Assembly (NCBI GenBank): GCA_003220935.1
Contig: QHTT01000046.1
Span: 1-39,617, forward strand
Reading direction: 5' to 3'
Source: Gemmatimonadota bacterium
Lineage (GTDB): Bacteria > Gemmatimonadota > Gemmatimonadetes > Gemmatimonadales > GWC2-71-9
DNA: 39,617 bases
The notes beneath the pieces are model-generated. The model made no database searches. It was not told the DNA's origin and was given only the letters and a program-made list of their open reading frames with translations. Below, in pieces: positions 6,665-15,048 of this stretch. Position 1 is the first letter of the stretch; each line of letters opens with the position of its first letter. The position numbers and the translations under genes are program-made.

Positions 6665-7437
6665 CGGCCGTCGTGCCAGTCTACCACCCGCGCCGCGACG
6701 CGCGCCGCGCGGTGAAGTCGGGATACCCCCGCGACGCCGGTTCGGTGCGTCTGTGCCGCAGCCTGCCGGCGGTCGAGCGCCTCCTGGCACAGCGGCTGGT
6801 GGACGCCGTCGTGCTCGACGTGAAGGCCGCACCCACCCTGCCGGCCGCCCTCGCGCTGCCGGCGCGCTTCCCCCGCATTCCGATGTACGTCCTCTCGGCG
6901 TTCCGCCCCGACGACGGCGCGCTGCTGTCGGCGTGCCACGCGGCGGGGTTCGCCGGCATTCTGGTCGAGGGCGTGGACCACGCGATCGCCGGCGAGTGGA
7001 TCGCGGCGCGCACGGCCCAAGTAGCGCGCCGCGAAGCGCTCGCCGACGCGCCGACGCTGCTCCGGCTCACCGACCGGCTGCAGGTCGCCGCGTGGGAGGA
7101 AGTGCTGCGCCGGGTCGGCGTCCCGACCCAGACGGCCCACGTCGCGCAGGCGTTGCGAGTCACGCGTGAGCACCTGTCGCGCGAGTTCGCAGCCGGGGGC
7201 GCGCCGAACCTGAAGCGCGTCATCGACCTGGCGCGGACGGCGTGTGCGGCGGACCTGCTCGGGAACCCGGGCTACAGCGTGCGACAAGTAGTGCGGATCC
7301 TCGGATACGCGTCCCCCAGCCATCTGGCGGGCGCGGCCCGACGGGTCGCGGGCGCGACGCCGCAGGAGCTGCGCGAGCTCGGCCCGCGCGGCGTGCTGAC
7401 GAGGTTCCTTAGAGGAAGGACGAGGTCGCGGATATGA
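6661..7437 (+). CDS. AraC-type HTH regulator with receiver-like N-terminus
   Basis: A 258-residue putative transcription regulator. The C-terminal ~100 residues carry two helix-turn-helix units of the AraC/XylS type: TAHVAQALRVTREHLSREF and, after VIDLARTACAADLL, the second unit VRQVVRILGYASPSHLAGAA. The N-terminal ~125 residues have the alternating hydrophobic pattern of a response-regulator receiver (DAVVLDVK, then FPRIPMYVLSAFR), but without a clear phospho-acceptor acidic pocket, so it may be a degenerate receiver. GTG at 6661 overlaps the Nudix stop, so the two genes are co-translated. Regulatory targets are unknown; the ATP synthase genes lie directly downstream. Confidence 0.8.
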   Translation: MTAVVPVYHPRRDARRAVKSGYPRDAGSVRLCRSLPAVERLLAQRLVDAVVLDVKAAPTLPAALALPARFPRIPMYVLSAFRPDDGALLSACHAAGFAGILVEGVDHAIAGEWIAARTAQVARREALADAPTLLRLTDRLQVAAWEEVLRRVGVPTQTAHVAQALRVTREHLSREFAAGGAPNLKRVIDLARTACAADLLGNPGYSVRQVVRILGYASPSHLAGAARRVAGATPQELRELGPRGVLTRFLRGRTRSRI

Positions 7438-7441
7438 ACCA

Positions 7442-7557
7442 ATGCGGAATGCGGAGTTCGGAATGCGGAATGGCTCGTGCACGCTTCGCGTCCAGCGGCC
7501 AACCCATCGGATCGACCTTGCCTTGCAATTCCGCATTCCGCATTCCACATTCCGCAC
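7442..7557. repeat. Heptamer inverted repeat (GGAATGC units) before atpA
   Basis: Arms 7442-7474 and 7525-7557 are reverse complements at 28 of 33 positions, around a 50-nt loop. The unit is GGAATGC, one transition away from the GGAACGC unit of the elements at 1799 and 6081. It fills the space between the regulator gene and the atpA promoter/leader region. Confidence 0.85.
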
Positions 7558-7558
7558 T

Positions 7559-7578
7559 CTTGTGATAACTTTCACAAG
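7559..7578. promoter_or_regulatory. CRP/FNR-type operator palindrome upstream of atpA
   Basis: CTTGTGA-N6-TCACAAG is a perfect 7+7 palindrome. Its core, TGTGA-N6-TCACA at 7561-7576, is identical to the E. coli CRP half-site consensus and spacing. It ends 18 nt before the atpA ATG at 7597. Read as RNA it is a 7-bp hairpin with a 6-nt loop. Whether a CRP-family protein binds it is inference. Confidence 0.55.
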
Positions 7579-7596
7579 CTCCCAACTTGGACGACC

Positions 7597-9135
7597 ATGG
7601 CCACCGACTCCATCCTCCGACCCGGCGAGCTGAAAGAGATCCTCCTCAAGGAAATCCAGAGCGCCGACCTGGCTGAAATCGATGTGCGGGAAGTCGGCAC
7701 GGTGCTGGAGGTGAAGGACGGCATCGCCCGCATCTACGGCCTTACGTCCGCGATGGCGGGCGAGATGCTGGAATTCACCTCCTCGGAGACCAGCGAGAAG
7801 GTGACCGGTCAAGCGCTGAACCTCGAAGAGGACAACATCGGCGCGGTGATCTTCGGCAACTATCTAGTGCTCCGGGAGGGAGACGAGGTCCGGCGCACCG
7901 GCCGAGTGCTCGACGTGCCGGTGGGCCCGGCGTTGGTGGGTCGGGTGGTGGACGCGTTGGGCCGTCCGGTGGACGGGCTCGGGCCGGTGCACACCACCAC
8001 GACCCGCAAGGTCGACATCGTGGCGCCGGGCATCATCAAGCGGCAGCCGGTGAAGGAGCCGCTGCAGACCGGGATCAAGGCGATCGATTCGATGATCCCG
8101 ATTGGGCGGGGCCAGCGGGAGCTGATCATCGGCGACCGCGGCACCGGCAAGACGGCCATCGCCATCGACACGATCATCAATCAGAAGGGCGAAGGCGTCA
8201 TCTGCGTCTACGTGGCGATCGGCCAGAAGAACTCGACCGTCGCCGCGGTGGTGGAGCGGTTGAAGGAGCACGGCGCGATGGACTACAGCATCGTGGTGGT
8301 GGCCTCGGCCGCCGAGCCCGCGCCGATGCTGTACATCGCCCCGTTCGCGGGCTGCGCCATGGCGGAGTACTTCATGTACGACGAAAAGCAGGCCACGTTA
8401 TGCGTGTACGACGACCTGTCGAAGCAGGCCGCCGCGTACCGCCAGCTGTCGCTCGTGCTGCGGCGCCCGCCGGGGCGCGAAGCGTATCCGGGCGACGTCT
8501 TCTACCTGCACAGCCGGTTGCTCGAGCGGGCGGCGAAGCTGGCGAATGAGATGGGCGCGGGCTCGCTGACCGCGCTCCCGATCATCGAGACTCAGGCGGG
8601 CGACGTGTCCGCCTACATCCCGACCAACGTCATCTCCATCACCGATGGGCAGATCTTCCTCGAAACCGACATGTTCTACTCCAACGTGCGGCCGGCGATC
8701 AATCCGGGCATCTCGGTATCGCGCGTGGGAGGGAGCGCCCAGATCAAAGCGATGAAGCAGGTGGCGGGACGGCTGCGGCTCGACCTCGCGCAGTACCGTG
8801 AGCTCGAGGCGTTCGCGCAGTTCGGCTCCGAGCTCGACCAGGCGACCCAGAAGCAGCTGGCCCGCGGGGCGCGGGTGGTCGAAGTGTTGAAGCAACCCCA
8901 GTACCAGCCCATGCCGGTCGAACGGCAGGTGATGATCATCTTCGCCGTCACAAACGGCTATCTCGACGACGTGGCGCCGGAGGATATCAAGGCCTGGGAG
9001 CAGGGCTTCCTCGACTTCATGGAGGCGCAGCACCCGGAGCTGGGCCAGGAGATCCGCACCCGCAAGCTGCTCCCTGACGAGCTCGCTGCGCGGCTGCGCG
9101 CGGCGATCGACGAGTACAAGAAGATCGCGCGCTGA
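7597..9135 (+). CDS. atpA: F1 ATP synthase subunit alpha
   Basis: A 512-residue alpha subunit of the F1 headpiece, the regulatory nucleotide-binding partner of beta. It has the N-terminal beta-barrel domain with SGIARIYGL-like DGIARIYGL, the P-loop GDRGTGKTA (about residues 169-177), VYVAIGQK, the signature [13 protein letters not shown] and a C-terminal helical domain. The length is normal. The start is ATG 7597; an in-frame extension upstream would run through the heptamer hairpin and CRP-like palindrome and is not credible. It is the first gene of an alpha-gamma-beta-epsilon cluster; TGATG joins it to atpG. The delta subunit and all F0 genes, usually upstream, are replaced by an AraC-type regulator. 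Confidence 0.98.
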   Translation: MATDSILRPGELKEILLKEIQSADLAEIDVREVGTVLEVKDGIARIYGLTSAMAGEMLEFTSSETSEKVTGQALNLEEDNIGAVIFGNYLVLREGDEVRRTGRVLDVPVGPALVGRVVDALGRPVDGLGPVHTTTTRKVDIVAPGIIKRQPVKEPLQTGIKAIDSMIPIGRGQRELIIGDRGTGKTAIAIDTIINQKGEGVICVYVAIGQKNSTVAAVVERLKEHGAMDYSIVVVASAAEPAPMLYIAPFAGCAMAEYFMYDEKQATLCVYDDLSKQAAAYRQLSLVLRRPPGREAYPGDVFYLHSRLLERAAKLANEMGAGSLTALPIIETQAGDVSAYIPTNVISITDGQIFLETDMFYSNVRPAINPGISVSRVGGSAQIKAMKQVAGRLRLDLAQYRELEAFAQFGSELDQATQKQLARGARVVEVLKQPQYQPMPVERQVMIIFAVTNGYLDDVAPEDIKAWEQGFLDFMEAQHPELGQEIRTRKLLPDELAARLRAAIDEYKKIAR

Positions 9136-10028
9136 TGGCGAAGCCCCGCGAACTGCGCCGGCGGATCAAGTCCGTCCAGAGCACGCGCAAGATCACCAAG
9201 ACGATGGAGCTCGTCGCTACGTCGAAGCTCAAGCGCGCGCAGGACCGGGTGATCGCAGCGCGCCCGTACGCTGCTGCGCTGGCCGAAGTCATCGGCAATC
9301 TCTACTCCCCCGAGTTCGCCGAGCGGTTCCCACTGCTGCGCCAACCGCGGAATGGGACTGCGGGCAGCCAGCGGGTGGCCCTGCTCCTGATCACGTCGAA
9401 CCGCGGGCTGTGCGGTGCGTTCAACGCCAACCTGATCCGCGAGGCGCGGCACCGCATCGAGGAGCTGGAGGGCGAGGGTGTCACCGTGCAGCTGCACATC
9501 GTGGGCAAGAAGGGCATCACGTTCTTCAAGTTCGCGAAGCGGCCGGTGGCGTCGCAGCGGGTCGACATCGGTGACAAACCGAGCGCCGCCCACGCCGCCG
9601 AATTGGTGGAACCGCTGATGGCGCAGTTCGAGGCGGGGGCCCTCGACGCGGTCGAAGTCGTGTTCGCGCGGTTCAAGAGCGCGGTCTCCACGCCGCCCAC
9701 CACCCTCCCCATCCTCCCCATCGCCCCGCCCCGGGCGGGCGAGGGCGGTCCAGGGCGGGCGAGGGCGGTCAACTACATTCTCAAGCCCTCCGCCGAGGCG
9801 ATCCTCGCGCAGCTGCTGCCGCTGTACGTGCGCAACCAGGTGTATCGGGCGCTGGTGGAGACGGCGGCGGCGTTCCTCGGCGCACAGCGCACGGCGATGA
9901 AGAACGCGACCGACAACGCCGGCGAGATTATCGAGCTGCTGCAGCGCACCTACAACCGGGCGCGGCAGGCGCAGATCACCCAGGAGATCGCAGAGATCGT
10001 GGGCGGGGCGGAGGCGTTGAAAGGCTAG
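9135..10028 (+). CDS. atpG: F1 ATP synthase subunit gamma
   Basis: A 297-residue central-stalk subunit, which rotates inside the alpha3beta3 ring. The conserved N-terminal helix (RRRIKSVQSTRKITKTMELV) and the C-terminal helix (ENATDNAGEII-like KNATDNAGEII, then YNRARQAQITQEIAEIVGGA) form the shaft coiled coil; SNRGLCGAFN marks the central Rossmann-like domain. The variable loop near residues 195-215 is Pro/Gly-rich and comes from an 18-bp DNA sequence present twice (9733-9750, 9753-9770), read in two frames. The gene starts within the atpA stop (TGATG). Confidence 0.97.
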   Translation: MAKPRELRRRIKSVQSTRKITKTMELVATSKLKRAQDRVIAARPYAAALAEVIGNLYSPEFAERFPLLRQPRNGTAGSQRVALLLITSNRGLCGAFNANLIREARHRIEELEGEGVTVQLHIVGKKGITFFKFAKRPVASQRVDIGDKPSAAHAAELVEPLMAQFEAGALDAVEVVFARFKSAVSTPPTTLPILPIAPPRAGEGGPGRARAVNYILKPSAEAILAQLLPLYVRNQVYRALVETAAAFLGAQRTAMKNATDNAGEIIELLQRTYNRARQAQITQEIAEIVGGAEALKG

Positions 10029-10032
10029 CTGA

Positions 10033-11529
<1,497 letters not shown>

Positions 11530-11532
11530 GTG

Positions 11533-11781
11533 ATGCACGTCACAGTCATTTGCCCTGAGCGTGGGGTATTCGATGGCGCCGCGGACGCAGTGGTCGCGCC
11601 GGCGTTCGACGGGCAGGTCGGCATCCTGCCGCGCCACGCGCCGTTCCTGACGCTGCTCGGAAACGGCCGGCTGACGGTACGAGCGGGCGGGGTGACCCAC
11701 CGCTTCGAGGTGTCCGGCGGATTCCTCCAGGTGGCGGGCGACGCAGTCCGGATCCTGGCCGACCAAGTCCAAGCGTCGTGA
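11533..11781 (+). CDS. atpC: F1 ATP synthase subunit epsilon, short form
   Basis: An 82-residue protein made only of the N-terminal beta-sandwich of epsilon (CPERGVFDGAADAVVAPAFDGQVGILPRHAPFL, the family's most conserved part, is split by the FDG motif). The usual two-helix C-terminal domain, which in E. coli epsilon (about 139 aa) inhibits ATP hydrolysis, is missing. The stop codon follows the sandwich directly. Two starts compete: GTG 11530 and ATG 11533; the ATG lies 3 nt after the atpD stop. Short epsilon subunits are known in several phyla. Confidence 0.93.
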   Translation: MHVTVICPERGVFDGAADAVVAPAFDGQVGILPRHAPFLTLLGNGRLTVRAGGVTHRFEVSGGFLQVAGDAVRILADQVQAS

Positions 11782-11830
11782 TGCGGTATTGTGTTGCGCC
11801 CATCAACTCCTCGCTGGGAGGGTCATACCT

Positions 11831-12394
11831 ATGCGGAAGCTGATCGGCAGTGCAGTGCTCGCGGCCGCGCTCTTCGTCACGCCGACCCTCGCGGCGGCGC
11901 AACGCCGGGCGGCGGCGGAAACCGGCCCGAAGCACGAGTTCGGAATCGACCTGGCGTTCCAGTACGTCAGCCTGGGGAGCAATGGCGGCTCGGGCGTCCA
12001 GCTGGCCGCGCCGGTCGACGCCCGTATCGGCGTCCTGTCGCGGTCGCCGAACATGTTCGAGATCCGGGCCTCGCTCAATTGGGACAGCAACTTGGGCGCC
12101 ATCGCGTTCGCGCCCGGGGTCAACGTGCTCCACGTGTTGAAGCGGGGGAGCGGCACGCGCGGACTGATGCGCGCACCGTACGTGACGGGCGGGGTGGGGC
12201 TGAACATCCTCAAGTTCGGCTCCGGCGCGAGCACCGAGACACAGTTCGCGCTCGGTGCGGGCGTCGGAAAGCGCCTCCCGTACGGCAGCGCGGTGTTCCG
12301 GCCGGAGGGATTCATCGCGTACGCTTTCTCATCCGGCGCGCTCCCGAGCGCCTTCTCACTCGGCGTGCGGCTCGGCTTGTCGTTCTGGCATTAG
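11831..12394 (+). CDS. Secreted protein, probable outer-membrane beta-barrel
   Basis: A 187-residue exported protein of unknown function. A signal peptide (MRKLIGSAVLAAALFV..., cleavage after about AAAQ, residue 24) is followed by alternating-residue, Gly/aromatic-rich strands (FGIDLAFQYVSLG, IAFAPGVNVLHVL, FALGAGVGKRLPYG, SAFSLGVRLGLSFWH). The final strand ends in an aromatic-His pair, as in many BamA-dependent barrels. ATG 11831 follows a good ribosome site (GGGAGG, 9 nt upstream). It opens a run of four similar small exported genes. The function is not recognisable; the barrel call is from strand pattern only. Confidence 0.7.
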   Translation: MRKLIGSAVLAAALFVTPTLAAAQRRAAAETGPKHEFGIDLAFQYVSLGSNGGSGVQLAAPVDARIGVLSRSPNMFEIRASLNWDSNLGAIAFAPGVNVLHVLKRGSGTRGLMRAPYVTGGVGLNILKFGSGASTETQFALGAGVGKRLPYGSAVFRPEGFIAYAFSSGALPSAFSLGVRLGLSFWH

Positions 12395-12408
12395 CGCCGG
12401 GGGCCCCT

Positions 12409-12436
12409 GCGTTCCCAGGCTTCAGCCTGGGAACGC
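12409..12436. terminator. Perfect 12-bp palindrome, terminator or REP-like
   Basis: A perfect 12-bp stem (GCGTTCCCAGGC with GCCTGGGAACGC) with a TTCA loop lies 15 nt after the preceding stop codon. There is no T-run, so it may act as a Rho-independent-like pause, an mRNA 3' stabiliser or a REP-type repeat. Confidence 0.65.
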
Positions 12437-12502
12437 GGTACGTCGGTCCGGGTACTCTGTCCGACGCCGTGTCCCACCCGACCCGCACAAGGAGAAAGCC
12501 GC

Positions 12503-13111
12503 ATGCGGCGTGACCTCGCGTTGCTGGTCTTCGCCGGTCTGCTCGCCGGCGCGGGGCGCGCGCCCGCGCAGGCGACGGGCACGCCGACGTTCAACGCCCC
12601 CTATCGCGCCTTCCAGCGCTCCGAAATCGGCGTGCTGTTGAGCTTCCCCAATGGCGGCGGCACCGCGGTCGAGGGCGCGTACCGCATGGCGAGCGGCCGG
12701 CTCGACCTCGGGTTCAGGGTAGGCTTCTTCGATCCGCCGGGGCCGGGGAGCGCGGTCGCGCTCGCGGGCGTGGAAGCGCGCCAGCGCGTCATCACGCACA
12801 CCTTGGACTTCCCGCTCGACGGCGCCGTGATCCTCGGCGCCGGCGCCAACTTCGTGAGCGGCGCGTCGGTGATGATCGTCCCCGCCGGCCTGTCGTTGGG
12901 GCGGCGGATCGATCCCAAAGGATCGACAGTGAGCATCGTTCCCTACGTGCAGCCGACGCTGTATCTGCTCGCGGGGGATACCGCCGACCACGTCCAGTTC
13001 TCGCTCGGCCTCGGCGCGGACTTCCGCCTGAGTCGCGCGTTCGATGCGCGCCTCAGCGCCGGCCTGGGCGATAACGAGGGCGTGTCGATCGGCGCCGTGT
13101 GGGTGCATTAG
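12503..13111 (+). CDS. Secreted protein, probable outer-membrane beta-barrel
   Basis: A 202-residue exported protein, function unknown. The signal peptide is MRRDLALLVFAGLLAGAGRAPAQ, with probable cleavage near residue 23. The mature part shows amphipathic strands (RSEIGVLLSFPNG, RLDLGFRVGFFD, VQFSLGLGADFRL, VSIGAVWVH). Like its upstream neighbour it ends in a strand with Trp-Val-His. An AGGAG box lies 9 nt before ATG 12503. No clear sequence identity to the next two genes was seen apart from general barrel character. Confidence 0.65.
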   Translation: MRRDLALLVFAGLLAGAGRAPAQATGTPTFNAPYRAFQRSEIGVLLSFPNGGGTAVEGAYRMASGRLDLGFRVGFFDPPGPGSAVALAGVEARQRVITHTLDFPLDGAVILGAGANFVSGASVMIVPAGLSLGRRIDPKGSTVSIVPYVQPTLYLLAGDTADHVQFSLGLGADFRLSRAFDARLSAGLGDNEGVSIGAVWVH

Positions 13112-13123
13112 AGCGACACACGA

Positions 13124-13152
13124 TTGACTCGCCGGGCGGGGGTTCCTACCGT
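13124..13152 (+). promoter_or_regulatory. Possible sigma-70 promoter before the duplicated barrel genes
   Basis: TTGACT (13124-13129) and TACCGT (13147-13152) are separated by exactly 17 nt in the gap before the gene at 13215. The -10 box is a moderate match, so the call is tentative. Confidence 0.4.
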
Positions 13153-13214
13153 AGGCGAGTGGCTGCGGGGGCCGGCGCCCTGGTCCCGTACTCTTTGTCC
13201 GGAGAGGGGGCCTT

Positions 13215-13880
13215 ATGAAGCGCGCACTCGCGGTGCTCATGCTGGCCGCGTTCGGGACCGCACCGGCTGCGGCGCAATGGCTCGGCATGCCGAGCTGGAA
13301 CAGTCCGAAGGGCGGCGGCGTCGCGATCTCCGCCGATTACGGGCAGCCTAACGCGGACGCCCGCAAGGGCACTGCCTACGGCGCCCGCCTGTCTCTCGGT
13401 GTGGGTACGGGGACCCTCACCGCCGGGGCGTCGTCGTGGCAGCCCGCGACCTTCAGCACCCGCGTCACGTCGTTCGGCGGGTCGCTGGGGTTGCGCCTGA
13501 TCGGCGGCAGCCTGCTGCCGGTCGCTGTGAATTTGCAGCTCGGTGGAGCGTACAACAACAAGGTCACGTCCGGGACGCAGACACTGCCAGAGGCGACCAC
13601 CGCGCAGGGCGCCGTGGGTCTCAGCACTCTGCTCCCCGTTCCCATGATCCGCCTCGAGCCGTACTTCTCGCCGGGCGTGCGCTACCATCGGTACTGGAAC
13701 GTGCCGGTGGGTGCGCGGAAGGAAGAGACCAACTTCGGCTGGGTGGTGGGGGGCAACGCCGGCATCGGGCCCGTCGGGATCCATGTCGCGTACGATTCTG
13801 AGAAGTTCGGCGATGGCACGACGCACGTCGTGATCGGCATCGGAGCGAGCCTGCAGCTCAGGGGACCACTCGGGATGTGA
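13215..13880 (+). CDS. Secreted beta-barrel-like protein, tandem paralogue 1
   Basis: A 221-residue exported protein, function unknown. The signal peptide (MKRALAVLMLAAFGTAPAAAQ) is followed by QWLGMPSWNSPKGGG, a start shared almost word for word with the next gene (QWLGMPVWNSPKGG). Further shared blocks are ARLSLG/ARASLG-like, RLIGGSLLPVAVNLQLGGA against RVIGGSLIPVSVNLQVGAA, IRLEPYFSPGVRYH against LSIEPYVSPGFRYR, and the end LRGPLGM against IKVPLGM. The strand pattern indicates an outer-membrane barrel. ATG 13215 is preceded by GGAGAGGGGG. Confidence 0.72.
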   Translation: MKRALAVLMLAAFGTAPAAAQWLGMPSWNSPKGGGVAISADYGQPNADARKGTAYGARLSLGVGTGTLTAGASSWQPATFSTRVTSFGGSLGLRLIGGSLLPVAVNLQLGGAYNNKVTSGTQTLPEATTAQGAVGLSTLLPVPMIRLEPYFSPGVRYHRYWNVPVGARKEETNFGWVVGGNAGIGPVGIHVAYDSEKFGDGTTHVVIGIGASLQLRGPLGM

Positions 13881-13927
13881 GTTCGCCTCACAAAACCGCA
13901 ATCGAACATTTTACCTTGAGGTCGCAT

Positions 13928-14569
13928 ATGAAGCGCGCGTTTTTGGTGGTGGGAATAATCGCAAGCGTGGCTGCGCCCGCCGCGGCGCAGTGGCTCGGGA
14001 TGCCCGTATGGAACAGCCCCAAGGGCGGCACCGGCATCACCATCAACGGAGACTGGGGCAGGCCGGATTCGGCTTCCGGCAAAGGCAACGCGTTCGGTGG
14101 CCGCGCCTCGCTCGGTCTCGGCACACTGACCCTGACCGCCGGCATCGAGAGCTACAAACCGGAGAACGCCACCTCGAGCACTACGTCCATCGGCGGCAAT
14201 GCCGCGATGCGCGTCATCGGCGGCAGCCTCATTCCGGTGTCGGTGAACCTGCAGGTCGGCGCTGCGCGCAGTGATTCGGCCAGCCCTACCCGGCCGGCCA
14301 CCACGAGCGTGATCGGTGCGGTGGGCCTCGCCGTCAGCCTGCCCACGCCCGGCCTGAGCATCGAGCCGTACGTTTCCCCCGGATTCCGCTACCGCCATGC
14401 GTCCGGAACGGGTAACACGAACTTTGGGTACACGATCGGGGCGAACCTGAGTTTCGGCATGTTCGGCGTCCACGCCGCCTACGATTACGAACACAGGAGC
14501 GGCGGCGGCCACACGGGCATCCTCGGCCTGGGTGCGAACGTGGCGATCAAGGTGCCGCTCGGCATGTGA
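13928..14569 (+). CDS. Secreted beta-barrel-like protein, tandem paralogue 2
   Basis: A 213-residue exported protein and paralogue of the preceding gene, similar along its whole length. The signal peptide is MKRAFLVVGIIASVAAPAAAQ. I chose ATG 13928 over an upstream in-frame start because the signal peptide begins there and GAGG lies 7 nt ahead. The sequences after the stop codons of the two copies are also alike (TGTGA-N7-TCACAA, then a GCGATTGAA-like stretch and ACCTT), so the duplicated unit includes the intergenic spacer. Confidence 0.72.
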   Translation: MKRAFLVVGIIASVAAPAAAQWLGMPVWNSPKGGTGITINGDWGRPDSASGKGNAFGGRASLGLGTLTLTAGIESYKPENATSSTTSIGGNAAMRVIGGSLIPVSVNLQVGAARSDSASPTRPATTSVIGAVGLAVSLPTPGLSIEPYVSPGFRYRHASGTGNTNFGYTIGANLSFGMFGVHAAYDYEHRSGGGHTGILGLGANVAIKVPLGM

Positions 14570-14605
14570 GCCTGGTTCACAAGCGCGATTGAAGCCGCTA
14601 CCTTT

Positions 14606-14631
14606 GGGGCGCGCCGTTCCCGGCGCGCCCC
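14606..14631 (+). terminator. Hairpin after the duplicated barrel genes
   Basis: A perfect 11-bp GC-rich stem (14606-14616 with 14621-14631) and a TTCC loop, followed by CTGTTGCT without a clean T-run. It probably terminates or attenuates transcription before the small lipoprotein gene. Confidence 0.6.
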
Positions 14632-14650
14632 TGTTGCTCCCAGGAGTCAT

Positions 14651-15016
14651 GTGACCGGTGGTTCCGTGGTCGCGCGAGCGTCGATTTTCGCGCTGGCGCT
14701 CGCCGAGGGCGGTTGCGCCCTCACGTTCGACAGCTCGCGGCTCGGCGTGCCGGTAAGCATGGCCGGCGCCGCGGCGGCGGACTCAGGCGTCGCGTTTCGC
14801 GTCACCAAACACCCCGTGTACCTCTTGGCGGGGCTCCTCCCGGTGTCTCAGCCGAACCTGGAGGACGTGCTGGCAGGGCAGGTGGGGACCGGCGCGCGCA
14901 TCGAGAACCTCCGCATCCGGGTGCGGAGCCGCTGGAGCGACCTACTGGTGACGGGGCTGACCCTGGGGCTGGTGGTGCCGCGCTCGGTGACGTTCGAGGG
15001 GCTGGTGGTGAAATAG
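14651..15016 (+). CDS. Small putative lipoprotein
   Basis: A 121-residue protein starting at GTG 14651, with CAGGAG 5 nt upstream. The N-terminus (ASIFALALAEGGCALTF) looks like a lipoprotein signal, with Cys at about residue 22, although the lipobox is imperfect. The rest (KHPVYLLAGLLPVSQPNLEDVL, then a conserved-looking ARIENLRIRVRSRWSDLLVTGL and VPRSVTFEG) recalls the Bor/Iss lipoprotein family in pattern, but I would not claim it. A hairpin at its stop codon separates it from the convergent waaA gene. Confidence 0.6.
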   Translation: MTGGSVVARASIFALALAEGGCALTFDSSRLGVPVSMAGAAAADSGVAFRVTKHPVYLLAGLLPVSQPNLEDVLAGQVGTGARIENLRIRVRSRWSDLLVTGLTLGLVVPRSVTFEGLVVK

Positions 15017-15037
15017 CCCCGGGCGTGAGTCCGGGGC
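15016..15037. terminator. Bidirectional hairpin between convergent genes
   Basis: A 7-bp stem GCCCCGG / CCGGGGC starts at the last base of the lipoprotein stop codon and ends 11 nt before the waaA stop. Its position between convergent genes fits a two-way terminator. Confidence 0.55.
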
Positions 15038-15048
15038 GTGTATCGGCC

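Noticed and set aside
4934-6832. Long minus-strand open frame (632 codons) across mlaD and the Nudix gene
   Set aside because: Arg-rich composition, no domain, and it is antisense to well-supported genes; it reflects high GC at third positions.
7477-7596. Upstream extension of atpA
   Set aside because: It would translate the heptamer hairpin and the CRP-like palindrome; homology begins at ATG 7597.
9695-9775. Pro/Gly-rich block in atpG as a foreign insertion
   Set aside because: E. coli gamma has a variable loop of similar length at the same place, so no net insertion is needed; only the DNA repeat is notable.
13876-13892. TGTGA-N7-TCACA after the first duplicated barrel gene as a CRP site
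   Set aside because: Spacing is 7 in place of 6 and the left half overlaps the stop codon; it may be a small hairpin instead. The counterpart at about 14566 has the same spacing.
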